Positions 42,441 through 52,500 of a stretch of 64,000 nucleotides of DNA are shown here, in pieces. The notes below the pieces were generated by a model, which was not told where the DNA came from, made no database searches, and saw nothing but the letters and a program-made list of their open reading frames with translations. A program made the position numbers and the translations under genes. The stretch is from Bariatricus massiliensis (GTDB taxonomy: Bacteria > Bacillota > Clostridia > Lachnospirales > Lachnospiraceae): assembly GCF_900086725.1 (NCBI RefSeq), contig NZ_LT574836.1, positions 576,034 to 640,033 on the forward strand. The letters run 5' to 3'. Each line of letters begins with the position of its first letter. Position 1 is the first letter of the stretch.

Positions 42441-43724
42441 TCAGACGATGCGGAGCTGTTGTTCATATTCACTGATGAAAGGATATTTATACTTGTTGGT
42501 CACTACGGATTCGTAGATGTCGGCGGCATAGATTCCCTGCTCCAGCATATGGATGCCAGCGCGTGTGATACCTCTGGCGCTTGCCAGCTTTGTGATAAGA
42601 GGGACCGAAGCATTCCGCTTCATTTCTCTCAGGACCAGTGTGGAATCCTTGCGGAACCCCAGAAGTCTGGCATACTGGCAGATGCCGCTCTCCTCGTAAA
42701 GAAGGAGGTCGGATTTGCGGATGCCCAGCAGGATGTGGAGCAGCATACGGCTGACACGGGTCATGGTAATCTCTCGCGTTTTCAGCAGATCACAGAATTG
42801 CTCCCAAGAGATGAGCGAATTGCGGTAATTGATAATACGATTTGCCAAGTCCTGCGTAACATCTGCGTATTCTGTCAGGCTTTCCTTTGTTTCGGAGAGC
42901 AGACGGTACTTTAGAAGAAGGGAAAAGTCATTGGAATATACGGGATAGCGGATTCTATGATTCTCTTCCAAAAGACGAATACAAGGAGCGGGTACATGGT
43001 CCTCCAGCCTTGTCAATACTTCCGTGAGCCTAGGTTCGTCGAATTCCGTGTCGGACTCTATGTGCAGTGAATTGCTGGAATAGGCCAGCAATCTCCGGAT
43101 GGCGGACGCAGAACTATAAGTGTTGGAAAGCTCTGTGTCGTGGTAATCGGAGTCCAGACGCTTTAGTGTATAAGCCCGTACAGAGCTTTTGGCCAGATAG
43201 ATAGCCTTGATATATTCCACGCCAAGCGTGTTGTTAGGGTAATCCAGAACTGCCTCCAGTGCAGCGTCGCCGGTATAGTCACGGAGAGCTTTCTGCCGGG
43301 CTAATGGGAAGGAGAGGCCACGGCGCAGATAGGTACGAAGGGCAGTCTGATATTCTTCCGGCTCTTCTGCAAAAATGCGGGCAATTTTGTTGAGGGTCTC
43401 GAAGTCTCCGCATTCGCTTCCAAAACAGATGGACTCTACACAGCCAAGTGATTCGAAGACAGCGAGAGCGCCCCGGGCGAAATATTCTGCACTTCCACAG
43501 GCATAGCAGACAGGCAGCTCCAATACTGCCGAAGCACCGCTTTTTAAGGCTGCCTCAGCCCGCAGATGTTTCGGCATGATCGCGGGAGCCCCCCTCTGGA
43601 CAAAATCACCGCTCATCAAGACGACGGCGGCATCGGAGTCAGTCATTTCCAGTGCCTTTTCTATATGGTATTTGTGCCCGTTGTGGAACGGGTTGTACTC
43701 TGCGATTAGTCCTACAATTTTCAT
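42441..43724 (-). CDS. tmcAL: tRNA(Met) cytidine acetate ligase TmcAL
   Basis: The 427-residue protein has the N-terminal nucleotidyltransferase motif GLIAEYNPFHNGHKYHIEKA (HxGH as HNGH), then VLMSGDFVQRGAPA and a long helical C-terminal part. TmcAL acetylates the wobble cytidine of elongator tRNA-Met using acetate and ATP. Length is normal for the family. AAGGAGATTC precedes the ATG on the minus strand. ackA, which also uses acetate, lies close by, but the link may be accidental. Confidence 0.92.
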   Translation of the reverse strand: MKIVGLIAEYNPFHNGHKYHIEKALEMTDSDAAVVLMSGDFVQRGAPAIMPKHLRAEAALKSGASAVLELPVCYACGSAEYFARGALAVFESLGCVESICFGSECGDFETLNKIARIFAEEPEEYQTALRTYLRRGLSFPLARQKALRDYTGDAALEAVLDYPNNTLGVEYIKAIYLAKSSVRAYTLKRLDSDYHDTELSNTYSSASAIRRLLAYSSNSLHIESDTEFDEPRLTEVLTRLEDHVPAPCIRLLEENHRIRYPVYSNDFSLLLKYRLLSETKESLTEYADVTQDLANRIINYRNSLISWEQFCDLLKTREITMTRVSRMLLHILLGIRKSDLLLYEESGICQYARLLGFRKDSTLVLREMKRNASVPLITKLASARGITRAGIHMLEQGIYAADIYESVVTNKYKYPFISEYEQQLRIV

Positions 43725-43742
43725 ATCGATAAAAGAATCTCC

Positions 43743-43771
43743 TTGTATATCATTCTGTAAACGATTATACT
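43743..43771 (+). promoter_or_regulatory. mgtE promoter
   Basis: TTGTAT (43743-43748) and TATACT (43766-43771) are 17 bases apart. The leader of about 55 bases is too short for an M-box riboswitch. Confidence 0.65.
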
Positions 43772-43831
43772 ATAAAAAGGTTCTATTTTCCATGGGAAAA
43801 TAACAGATTGAAGAAGAGGGGAGGGAACAGA

Positions 43832-45184
43832 ATGAACTATGAGAAGATACAGGGACTCTTGGATTCCAGAGGCTACAAAGAGTTGAAAGAAGAGATGGAG
43901 AAGTATTATCCTGTCGATATAGCGGCGCTCTTAGAGGAAGTGGATGAAAAAGAGATGCTGATTCTGTTCCGGCTTTTGGCAAAGGAAGAGGCTGCGGAGA
44001 CATTCACTTATATGAACAGTGATATGCGTGAGACGTTGATCGACGCACTTACGGACTCTGAGCTGGAAGAGGTCATGGATGAGATGTATCTGGACGATAC
44101 GGTGGACGTACTCGAGGAGATGCCGGCCAATGTAGTGGAACGACTTCTTCTGGCCACGGACGAGGATACAAGAAAGCAGATCAATACAATCCTTCAATAT
44201 CCCGAGGACAGCGCGGGAAGCGTGATGAATGTGGATTATGTGGGGCTGCGGCCCGACATGACGGTGGCTGACGCCATACTTAAGATTCGTCAGGTCGGCA
44301 TCAACAAAGAGACTATTTACACGCTCTACATTACAGAAAAGAGAAAGCTTCTGGGTGTCGTAGACATCAAGGATCTCCTCACCAGCGGGGAGGGGCGGAC
44401 CATGGAGGAGATTATGGACACCAACATCCTCTATGCCCACACGACGGACGATCAGGAGGATGTGGCTAAGACGATCAAAAAATATGGCCTCGTGGCGATT
44501 CCTATCGTAGACCATGAATCCTGCATGGTCGGGATTGTGACCGTCGATGACGCGATGCTTGTCCTTCAGGATGAGACAACGGAGGATATCAGCATCATGG
44601 CTGGTGTCAGCCCCAACGAAGAGAGCTATTTTGGGACAAGTGTATTTCAGCATGCAAAGAACCGAAGCACTTGGCTCATGTTCTTGATGCTCTCCGCGAC
44701 GCTTACCGGGATGGTGCTCGGCCACTACGAAGCGCAGATATTAGCGCTCCCTGTCCTGAACACTTTTATTCCTATGCTGACGGGAACCGGAGGAAATTGC
44801 GGTTCACAGAGTTCAACTCTGATTATCCGGGGGCTGGCGGTAGGAGAAGTGCGTTTTAAGGATGCATTCCGTGTGATTTTTAAAGAGGTGCGGGTGGCTC
44901 TGCTCGTGGGAGCTTTTCTTGCCGTGGTGAACGGAGTGCGGATTTTGATTATGTACCATGACAGAGATCCCCTGCCGCTTGCTGTCGCGCTTGGCATTAC
45001 GCTGATGGGGACGATTCTTATGGCGAAGACGGTTGGGTGTACCCTGCCTCTTATCGCAAAAAAATGCGGTCTGGATCCTGCCATTATGGCAGCTCCTCTG
45101 ATTACCACGCTGGTGGACACCGGAACCACCATAATCTATTTTCAAGTAGCGATGCTGATTTTCCCACAGCTGCGGAATTTATAA
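43832..45184 (+). CDS. mgtE: Magnesium transporter MgtE
   Basis: A 450-residue Mg2+ channel. Order: N-terminal helical domain (about 1-125), two CBS domains (about 130-250) that sense cytoplasmic Mg2+, a plug helix, then about five membrane helices. The conserved TGTGGNCGSQSSTLIIRGLA and PLITTLVDTGTTIIYF motifs build the pore. ATG 43832 is chosen since GGGGAGGGAACAG lies just before it. It is monocistronic and divergent from tmcAL. Control is probably by the CBS domains themselves, since no riboswitch fits. Confidence 0.95.
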   Translation: MNYEKIQGLLDSRGYKELKEEMEKYYPVDIAALLEEVDEKEMLILFRLLAKEEAAETFTYMNSDMRETLIDALTDSELEEVMDEMYLDDTVDVLEEMPANVVERLLLATDEDTRKQINTILQYPEDSAGSVMNVDYVGLRPDMTVADAILKIRQVGINKETIYTLYITEKRKLLGVVDIKDLLTSGEGRTMEEIMDTNILYAHTTDDQEDVAKTIKKYGLVAIPIVDHESCMVGIVTVDDAMLVLQDETTEDISIMAGVSPNEESYFGTSVFQHAKNRSTWLMFLMLSATLTGMVLGHYEAQILALPVLNTFIPMLTGTGGNCGSQSSTLIIRGLAVGEVRFKDAFRVIFKEVRVALLVGAFLAVVNGVRILIMYHDRDPLPLAVALGITLMGTILMAKTVGCTLPLIAKKCGLDPAIMAAPLITTLVDTGTTIIYFQVAMLIFPQLRNL

Positions 45185-45239
45185 GAATACGTAGAGCTTT
45201 ATTGTGGTTTGCCCGGGATTGTTAAAAAATTATCCAAAC

Positions 45240-45268
45240 TTGTATACAGTGTTTTTATACGGTATAAT
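45240..45268 (+). promoter_or_regulatory. ackA promoter
   Basis: TTGTAT (45240-45245) and perfect TATAAT (45263-45268) are 17 bases apart, 62 bases before the ATG. Confidence 0.8.
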
Positions 45269-45330
45269 AAAAAATAGAGTGTTAATTTCCAAAAATAAGG
45301 GAATTAAGATAGTAAGAAGGGAGAAACATT

Positions 45331-46518
45331 ATGAATGTATTAGTAATCAACTGTGGAAGTTCATCTTTGAAATTCCAGCTCATCAACTCTGATTCAGAGG
45401 CAGTTCTGGCAAAAGGTTTATGCGAGAGAATCGGGATTGACGGAAGACTCACTTATCAGCCGGCCGGCGGGGAAAAGGCAGTGACTGATAAAGCGATGCC
45501 GACACATACGGAGGCAATTCAGTTTGTAATCGATGCGCTGACAGACGCGCAGACAGGTGTTGTGAAGAGTCTGGATGAAATCAATGCGGTGGGACACCGT
45601 GTAGTACATGGAGGAGAGAACTTCTCCAAGTCTGTTGTCGTGACAGAAGAAGTAAAGAAAGCAATCGAAGAGTGCAACGATCTTGCGCCGCTGCACAATC
45701 CGGCGAACTTGATTGGAATCGCTGCTTGTGAAAGCTTGATGCCGGGAACACCTCAGGTAGTTGTATTTGACACTGCTTTTCATCAGACTATGCCGGAGAA
45801 GGCATATATGTACGGACTTCCGTATGAATACTATGACAAATATAAAGTGAGACGTTACGGATTCCACGGGACAAGCCACAGCTTTGTATCTAAGAGAGTT
45901 GCAGAGTTCCTTGGAAAGCCTTATGACGCTACCAAGACAATCGTATGTCATCTGGGCAACGGTTCTTCCATCTGTGCAGTCATGAACGGGAAATCCGTTG
46001 ACACTTCCATGGGACTCACTCCACTGGAAGGACTTGTGATGGGGACACGTTCCGGAGACATTGATCCGGCTATCATGGAGTTCATCGCTAAGAAAGAGAA
46101 TCTCGACATTGCCGGAATCATGAATGTATTAAATAAAAAGTCTGGTGTAGAAGGACTTTCCGGTGTATCCAGCGATTTCCGTGATTTGGATGCGGCAGCC
46201 AAGGAAGGCAATGCAAGAGCTGCGCTTGCCCTTGAAGTGTTTGCTTACAAAGTTGCGAAATATGTGGGCAGCTATGCGGCAGCCATGAACGGTGTGGACA
46301 ACATCGTCTTTACCGCAGGCATCGGTGAGAACGACGGCGCGATGCGCGTCAAAATCTGCAGCTATCTTGAATTCCTTGGAATCAAGATTGACGAGGAAGC
46401 TAACGGCAAACGTGGGGAAGAAATTGTAATCTCTACGCCGGATTCTAAGGTGACTGTCCTCGTTATACCGACAAATGAAGAACTTGCCATCGCAAGGGAA
46501 ACTGTTGCATTATTATAG
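45331..46518 (+). CDS. ackA: Acetate kinase
   Basis: The 395-residue ASKHA-fold enzyme makes acetate and ATP from acetyl phosphate. VLVINCGSSSLKFQL at the start, HRVVHGGE, VFDTAFHQTMP, HLGNGSSICA and GVSGVSSDFRDL are canonical, with the catalytic Arg and His in place. AGAAGGGAGAAACATT precedes the ATG. The usual partner pta is not adjacent. The narrow codon use suggests high expression, as expected for an acetate-producing fermenter. Confidence 0.97.
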   Translation: MNVLVINCGSSSLKFQLINSDSEAVLAKGLCERIGIDGRLTYQPAGGEKAVTDKAMPTHTEAIQFVIDALTDAQTGVVKSLDEINAVGHRVVHGGENFSKSVVVTEEVKKAIEECNDLAPLHNPANLIGIAACESLMPGTPQVVVFDTAFHQTMPEKAYMYGLPYEYYDKYKVRRYGFHGTSHSFVSKRVAEFLGKPYDATKTIVCHLGNGSSICAVMNGKSVDTSMGLTPLEGLVMGTRSGDIDPAIMEFIAKKENLDIAGIMNVLNKKSGVEGLSGVSSDFRDLDAAAKEGNARAALALEVFAYKVAKYVGSYAAAMNGVDNIVFTAGIGENDGAMRVKICSYLEFLGIKIDEEANGKRGEEIVISTPDSKVTVLVIPTNEELAIARETVALL

Positions 46519-46576
46519 GAGACACCATATTTTGTAGATAAGTGGATAAAAACCTTAAATTTCGCGAATAATTTTG

Positions 46577-46604
46577 TTGACAAATACTTTTTACATGATA
46601 TAAT
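46577..46604 (+). promoter_or_regulatory. yceD-rpmF promoter
   Basis: Perfect TTGACA (46577-46582) and TATAAT (46599-46604) with a 16-base spacer lie 28 bases before the yceD start. Confidence 0.88.
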
Positions 46605-46632
46605 AGTTTAGGTATGAATAGGAGTAACGAAT

Positions 46633-47160
46633 ATGTTAATAAACCTATCCGAAGTCTTGACAGAACCGCATAAGACTGTAGAGGAAAGCGTTGTTTCTGA
46701 TATGAAGGAGGTCTTCTTTGGCGGACAGAAGTTCAGTATAGCTGAGATGAGTCCGGTGCATATCCGTATTGAATATGCCGGGGAGAAGAAGCTTTATATT
46801 ACAGGAGATACAAGTCTTACTGTAGTGATTCCGTGCGACAGATGTCTTGCGGAAGTACCCACAGAGATGAAGCTTGTATTTGAGAAGAGCGTGAATACAG
46901 ATACAGAGTGCGGGGATGAAGAAGACGGTTCCGATGAAGCGAATTATATTGACGGATATCATCTCGACGTGGAGAAGCTCCTCTGCAATGAGATTTTAGT
47001 AGGGTGGCCGATGAAAGTTCTATGTAGCGAAGACTGTAAAGGGATTTGCAGTGTATGCGGCCAGAACCTCAACGAGGGCTGCTGTGACTGTGAAGACACG
47101 AGTCTGGACCCCAGAATGTCAGTTATCCGCGATGTTTTTAAGAATTTTAAGGAGGTGTAA
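46633..47160 (+). CDS. yceD: YceD family protein (DUF177)
   Basis: The 175-residue protein is the DUF177/YceD protein that almost always precedes rpmF. The CDRCL motif in the middle and the C-terminal CSEDCKGICSVCGQNLN cluster (cysteines that may hold zinc) are typical. In plants and E. coli, homologues assist 23S rRNA processing. TAGGAGTAACGAAT precedes the ATG. It is three bases before rpmF and shares its promoter. Confidence 0.92.
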   Translation: MLINLSEVLTEPHKTVEESVVSDMKEVFFGGQKFSIAEMSPVHIRIEYAGEKKLYITGDTSLTVVIPCDRCLAEVPTEMKLVFEKSVNTDTECGDEEDGSDEANYIDGYHLDVEKLLCNEILVGWPMKVLCSEDCKGICSVCGQNLNEGCCDCEDTSLDPRMSVIRDVFKNFKEV

Positions 47161-47163
47161 CCT

Positions 47164-47343
47164 ATGTCAATTTGTCCAAAGAATAAATCTTCCAAAGCAA
47201 GAAGAGACAAGAGAAGAGCGAACTGGAAGATGAGCGCACCAAACCTTGTTAAATGCAGCAAATGCGGAGCACTCATGATGCCGCACAGAGTTTGCAAGGC
47301 TTGCGGTTCCTACAACAAGCGCGAAATCGTAAGCGCTGAATAA
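47164..47343 (+). CDS. rpmF: Ribosomal protein L32
   Basis: A 59-residue L32 of the large ribosomal subunit. MSICPKNKSSKARRDKRRANW at the N-terminus is canonical apart from the opening SICPK (usually SVPK), and the C-terminal zinc ribbon CSKCGALMMPHRVCKACG keeps all four cysteines. AAGGAGGTGTAACCT precedes the ATG and overlaps the yceD stop. As the zinc form, it could be paired with a zinc-free paralogue elsewhere. A strong terminator follows. Confidence 0.97.
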   Translation: MSICPKNKSSKARRDKRRANWKMSAPNLVKCSKCGALMMPHRVCKACGSYNKREIVSAE

Positions 47344-47351
47344 GTGAATCT

Positions 47352-47385
47352 AAAAGGGCTTTCCGGATGACCGGGAAGCCTTTTT
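47352..47385 (+). terminator. rpmF terminator
   Basis: A 15-bp stem with two G-U pairs (47352-47366 with 47371-47385) closes on ATGA and ends in T5. Confidence 0.88.
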
Positions 47386-47401
47386 GATGTAAAAATATAT
47401 G

Positions 47402-47430
47402 TTGATTTTTAAAGCGATGTTTAGTAGAAT
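47402..47430 (+). promoter_or_regulatory. plsX operon promoter
   Basis: TTGATT (47402-47407) and TAGAAT (47425-47430) are 17 bases apart, 30 bases before plsX. The heptamer TTTAGTA occurs on both sides of the -10, but as a direct repeat, so it does not fit a FapR palindrome. Confidence 0.6.
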
Positions 47431-47459
47431 AATCTTTAGTAATGCTGGGAGGTAACAGT

Positions 47460-48482
47460 ATGAAGGAAATGACAAAAATAGCGCTGGATGCGATGGGCGG
47501 AGACAATGCTCCTAAGGAGATTATAAAGGGAGCCATGGAAGCCGTTTCGGCACGCAGTGATATCAAGGTAATTCTGACGGGAAAAGAAGATGTCATCAAA
47601 GAAGAACTGGCAGGATATACTTACAACAAAGAGCAGATTGAGGTGGTGAATACGACGGAGGTCATTGAGACTGCCGAGCCGCCGGTGATGGCAATACGAA
47701 AGAAGAAGGACTCTTCTATTGTAGTGGGCCTTAAGATGGTGAAGAACGGGGAGGCAGACGCGTTTGTATCTGCCGGGAGTTCCGGGGCCATCCTCGCGGG
47801 AGGCCAGCTTTTGGTCGGACGTATCAAGGGTGTGGAGCGTCCGCCTTTGGCGCCTCTTATACCGACGGAAAAGGGATTTTCACTACTCATTGACTGCGGG
47901 GCTAATGTAGATGCAAGGCCGTCACATCTGCTTCAATTTGCAAAGATAGGCTCTGTCTATATGGAGCATATTATGGGGGTAAAGAACCCTAAGGTCGCAA
48001 TCGTGAACATAGGGGCGGAAGAAGAAAAAGGTAATGCGCTTGTGAAAGAGACATTCCCTCTCCTGAAGGAATGCCAAGACATTCACTTTACGGGAAGCAT
48101 CGAGGCCCGGGAAATCCCTCATGGACAGGCAGATGTGGTAGTCTGTGAAGCTTTCGTTGGCAATGTCATCCTGAAACTGTACGAAGGCGTCGGGGCCGTG
48201 CTTGTGGATAAAATCAAAGGCGGCATGATGGCGAACCTGCGCAGCAAGATTGGTGCCCTTCTGGTGAAGCCGGCTTTAAAGGCCACGCTGAAGGATTTTG
48301 ATGCCAGTGAATACGGCGGAGCGCCGCTGCTTGGACTGAACGGTCTGGTGGTCAAGACACACGGCAGTTCTACGGCAAAGGAAATCAAGAATACGATTTT
48401 CCAGTGTGTGACGTTCAAAGAGCAGGACATCAATCAAAAAATAAAAGAATGTATTCAGCAGCCGGAAGAAGCTGCCGAATAA
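47460..48482 (+). CDS. plsX: Phosphate acyltransferase PlsX
   Basis: The 340-residue enzyme makes acyl phosphate from acyl-ACP for phospholipid synthesis. IALDAMGGDNAP at the N-terminus, SAGSSGAILA and CDAFVGNVILK-like CEAFVGNVILKLYEG are hallmark motifs. ATG 47460 follows GGGAGGTAACAGT. Followed by acpP after 32 bases; fits the rpmF-plsX-acpP-rnc-smc order of Firmicutes. Confidence 0.96.
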   Translation: MKEMTKIALDAMGGDNAPKEIIKGAMEAVSARSDIKVILTGKEDVIKEELAGYTYNKEQIEVVNTTEVIETAEPPVMAIRKKKDSSIVVGLKMVKNGEADAFVSAGSSGAILAGGQLLVGRIKGVERPPLAPLIPTEKGFSLLIDCGANVDARPSHLLQFAKIGSVYMEHIMGVKNPKVAIVNIGAEEEKGNALVKETFPLLKECQDIHFTGSIEAREIPHGQADVVVCEAFVGNVILKLYEGVGAVLVDKIKGGMMANLRSKIGALLVKPALKATLKDFDASEYGGAPLLGLNGLVVKTHGSSTAKEIKNTIFQCVTFKEQDINQKIKECIQQPEEAAE

Positions 48483-48514
48483 GCAGAGATGCGGAAAGGG
48501 TATGGTAATTAGGT

Positions 48515-48745
48515 ATGGAATTTGAAAAATTACAGGAAATCATCGCTGATGTATTAGCAGTAAATGCAGAGGAAATCACAATGGATACTACTTTTGTAGA
48601 CGATTTGGGGGCAGATTCCCTCGACATTTTCCAGATTATTATGGGGATTGAAGATGCATTTGACATTGAAATAGACAATGAAGATGCGGAGAAGATTGTG
48701 ACCGTCGGAGACGCAGTAGAACAGATTAAAAACGCGAAAAATTAG
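48515..48745 (+). CDS. acpP: Acyl carrier protein
   Basis: A 76-residue acidic helical protein carrying acyl chains in fatty acid synthesis. The phosphopantetheine attachment serine is in LGADSLDIFQIIMGIEDAF (DSL motif, near residue 37). The position following L is I-F rather than V-E seen in E. coli (DSLDTVE), within the normal range. Located between plsX and rnc, its primary partner PlsX uses acyl-ACP. A terminator follows directly. Confidence 0.96.
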   Translation: MEFEKLQEIIADVLAVNAEEITMDTTFVDDLGADSLDIFQIIMGIEDAFDIEIDNEDAEKIVTVGDAVEQIKNAKN

Positions 48746-48754
48746 GCATATATT

Positions 48755-48782
48755 CGAAAAAGCCCAATTCAGGGCTTTTTCG
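48755..48782 (+). terminator. Terminator between acpP and rnc
   Basis: CGAAAAAGCCC and GGGCTTTTTCG form a perfect 11-bp stem (48755-48765 with 48772-48782) and T-rich sequence follows. It would reduce read-through from the highly expressed acpP into rnc-smc-ftsY. Confidence 0.85.
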
Positions 48783-48801
48783 TTTTAAAAAGGGGAAAAT
48801 T

Positions 48802-49494
48802 ATGAGCCGTAATGTAAAAGAATTAGAGGAGAAAACCGGATACCAGTTCCACGACAGAGATTTGCTCAAGCATGCTATGACGCACAGTTCCTATGTGAAT
48901 GAAAAGCATTTAAAAAAGCATGACTGCAACGAGCGCCTGGAATTTTTGGGAGATGCGGTGCTGGAGCTGGTATCCAGTGAATATTTGTTTTTTGAGAATC
49001 AAACGATGCCGGAGGGCGAATTGACTAAGCTGAGGGCAAGCATGGTCTGCGAGAAAGCGCTTGCTTTTTGTGCCAGAGATTTGGAGCTTGGCTCTTTTTT
49101 ACTATTGGGTAAAGGCGAGGACGCGACCGGAGGACGGAAACGTGATTCTATAACTTCAGATGCCCTTGAGGCGCTGATTGGGGCTATTTATTTGGATGGT
49201 GGTTTTGCTAATGCAAAAGAGTTTATCTTACAGCACATTTTGAATGATCTGGAAGGTAAGCGGCTCTTTTTTGATAGCAAGACTATCCTGCAGGAGATTG
49301 TGCAGGGGAATCTGGAAACAGGGGTTTCCTATCATCTTATAAAAGAGGAGGGCCCGGACCATAATAAAGCCTTCCATGTAGAAGTACGCATCGGGGAAGA
49401 CAGCTATGGGACAGGTATCGGAAGAACGAAGAAGGCGGCGGAACAGGATGCGGCCTATCAAGCCATATTGAGATTAAGAGAGGGAAAGGCGTAA
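48802..49494 (+). CDS. rnc: Ribonuclease III
   Basis: This 230-residue double-strand RNA endonuclease processes rRNA and mRNA. The catalytic signature NERLEFLGDAVLELV (about 46-60) and the second acidic cluster SDALEALIGAIYLDGG (D and E metal ligands) are present, followed by a C-terminal dsRNA-binding domain (about 155-228) ending GRTKKAAEQDAAYQAI. Start ATG 48802 follows AAAGGGGAAAATT. It lies 12 bases before smc. Confidence 0.96.
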   Translation: MSRNVKELEEKTGYQFHDRDLLKHAMTHSSYVNEKHLKKHDCNERLEFLGDAVLELVSSEYLFFENQTMPEGELTKLRASMVCEKALAFCARDLELGSFLLLGKGEDATGGRKRDSITSDALEALIGAIYLDGGFANAKEFILQHILNDLEGKRLFFDSKTILQEIVQGNLETGVSYHLIKEEGPDHNKAFHVEVRIGEDSYGTGIGRTKKAAEQDAAYQAILRLREGKA

Positions 49495-49506
49495 GACGGT
49501 GGAGGC

Positions 49507-52500
49507 ATGTATTTAAAGAGCATTGAAGTACAGGGGTTCAAGTCCTTCGCCCATAAGATTGTGTTCGAGTTCCATAACGGAATCACCGGTATTGTAGGAC
49601 CGAACGGAAGTGGAAAGAGCAATGTAGCCGACGCCGTGCGCTGGGTCTTAGGCGAACAGAGGGTGAAGCAGCTTAGGGGCGGCAGTATGCAGGATGTCAT
49701 TTTTTCCGGCACAGAGAACCGCAAACCTCTCAGCTATGCGTCTGTGGCGATTACACTGGACAACTCTGACCACAAGCTTCCGGTGGAATTTGAGGAAGTG
49801 AAGGTGACCCGAAAGCTTTACCGCTCAGGAGAGAGTGAATACTTAATTAACGGCAGTTCCTGCAGGCTGAAGGATATCAATGAGATGTTCTACGATACGG
49901 GTATTGGCAAAGAAGGATATTCTATTATAGGGCAGGGGCAGATCGATAAGATCCTCAGTGGTAAGCCGGAGGAAAGAAGAGAATTATTTGACGAAGCAGC
50001 GGGAATTGTAAAATTCAAGCGCCGCAAGAATATGTCACTGAAAAAGCTGGAAGAAGAGCAGCAGAATCTTGTCCGGGTCAATGATATCTTGAGCGAGCTG
50101 GAAAAGCAGTACGGTCCTCTGGAGAGGCAGGCTGAGACGGCACGGGAGTATTTGAAAAAGAAGGAAGAGCTGAAACGGTACGATATCAACATGTTCCTCA
50201 TGGAAACTGCAAGACTGAAGGGGCAGATTCAAGAGATCGACGATAAACTTGGACTGACACAGGAGGAATTAGCGGAGGCGACTCAGGCGTATTCTGACAT
50301 GAAGACGGAATATGAGTCCATCGAAGAGCAGATGGATGAGATTGATGATTCTGTGGAGAAGGCAAAACGGCAGCTGAATGAGACGACGCTTTTAAAACAG
50401 CAGTTAGAAGGGCAGATAGCGCTTTTAAAGGAGCAGATCAAAAGCGCCCGCATGAATGACGAGCATTATGAACAGCGGGCCAGAAATATTTATGCAGAGC
50501 TGTCTCTGCGGGAGAGTCAGAAGGAAACGCTGCAGAAAGAAAAAGATGATATAGCGGGGAAGCTGCAGAAGGAAGAAGAGCGGCAGAAGCAGGCCAGGTC
50601 GGCGCTGATAGAACAGCAGAGCCGCATAGCAGAGATGACGGCTTTGATCGATGAAAATCAGAGCGAAATCAGAGAGCTTCTTGGGAACCGCGCGTCCACC
50701 AAAGCGAAGATACAGCATTATGATACGATGATGGAGCAGATGAAGGTAAGGGGAGCGGAGCTTTCCAAGCGCCTTCTGGAATCACAGAGCGATGGGGAAA
50801 GGCAGAAAGGGCTGTATACCCAATATGAGTCGGAACTGCGGGAGATATCCGGTAAAATCGCCGGATTTGTGGAAGGAATCAAGGGCTATGAAGCCGAGAT
50901 AGAGAAGCTGCAGCAAGAGATTACGCAGAAAAATAATCAGCTCCGCATCGGCCAGACAGCCTATCACAGGGAGCAGTCACGGCTTGATTCTCTGAAAAAT
51001 ATTACGGAGCGCTACGACGGCTACGGGAACAGTATCCGCCGGGTCATGGAGAAAAAGGAACAGGAAACGGGCCTTCTCGGTGTTGTGGCGGATATCATCA
51101 AGGTAGAAAAGAAATACGAGATTGCTGTCGAGACAGCACTTGGCGGAAGTATTCAGAATATAGTGACGTCTGATGAAGAGACCGCAAAAAAAATGATTGG
51201 TTATCTGAAGCAGAATAAATTCGGGCGGGCTACATTTTTACCACTTACCGCTATCAAAGGGGGGCAAAGTGTAGGAAAGCCCGAAGCGCTGAAGGAAAAA
51301 GGTGTTATCGGGGTGGCCAGTGAATTGGTCAAAGTAGAAGGAAAATACGAGAAACTGGCCGAACATCTGCTTGGCCGCACGATCGTGGCGGACACCATTG
51401 ATACGGGAATCATGCTGGCGCGCAAATACAGGCAGGCACTCCGCATTGTCACGCTGGAAGGTGAATTGATAAATCCGGGCGGGGCCATGAGCGGCGGGGC
51501 ATTCAAGAATTCCAGTAATCTGCTCAGCAGGCGCCGGGAGATAGAAGAGTTTGAAAAGACGGTACAGCTATTGAAACGGGAGATGCAGGAAGCGGAGAAA
51601 GAGCTGGAGGAGACGAAGGCGAAAAGAGCCGCTCTGTATGCGAAAGTGGAAGAAGTCCAGCACGAACTGCAGAAAGACTATGTTGTGCAGAATACAGCCA
51701 AGATGAATCTGGAACAGGTGGCGGGAAAGCAGCGGCTGACGTCAGAGAGTATCGCGCAGATTCAGAAAGAGCGGGCACAGCTTGAGGAACAGGCGAAAGA
51801 GATTGAGGAGAATCAGGATTCTATTCAAGTGGAGCTGGAGACTTCGGAGAGTCTGGAAGGAGAGCTTTCGGCGAAGATAGAATCGATGCAGATGGAACTG
51901 GAAGCGGAACGTCAGGCAGAGAGCTTGGAAGTGAAGCGCAATGAAGAGATACATTTGGCCTTTGCGGCGCTGGAGCAGAAAAAGGTATTTATCGATGAGA
52001 ACTTTCAGAGAATTGACGAAGAGATAGAAAAATTCAACGAGGAGCTGAATCTTCTCGACGAGAACAAAGGGGAGACAAGCAGCGAGATTGAGCAGAAGGA
52101 AACACAGATAGCTGATATCCGGAGGACGATAGAAGATTCAAAGGAATTGTTCGCTGAGATTAATGAGGAGATTGCCAAATTCCAAAAGGAGCGGGAAGAA
52201 CTGAATAAAAAGCACAAATCTTTCCTCGGTAAGCGGGAGGAACTGTCCCGCCACATGGCAGAATTGGATAAGGAAGTATTCCGCCTTACAAGCCGGAAAG
52301 AGGGGTATGAAGAAGCCTCTGAGAAGCAGATTAATTATATGTGGGAGGAATATGAGCTGACCTATAACCGCGCCATGGAAATCCGGGATGAGAATCTGAC
52401 CGATTTGGCGTTGATGAAGAAACGGATTCAAGAATTAAAAGGGGAAATCAAAAGCCTCGGCTCTGTCAACGTCAATGCAATCGAAGACTTCAAGGAGCTT

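Noticed and set aside
43725..43831. M-box magnesium riboswitch before mgtE
   Set aside because: The leader is about 55 bases, far too short, and no M-box helices are visible.
47402..47459. FapR operator before plsX
   Set aside because: TTTAGTA occurs twice but as a direct repeat, not as the TTAGTA-TACTAA dyad.
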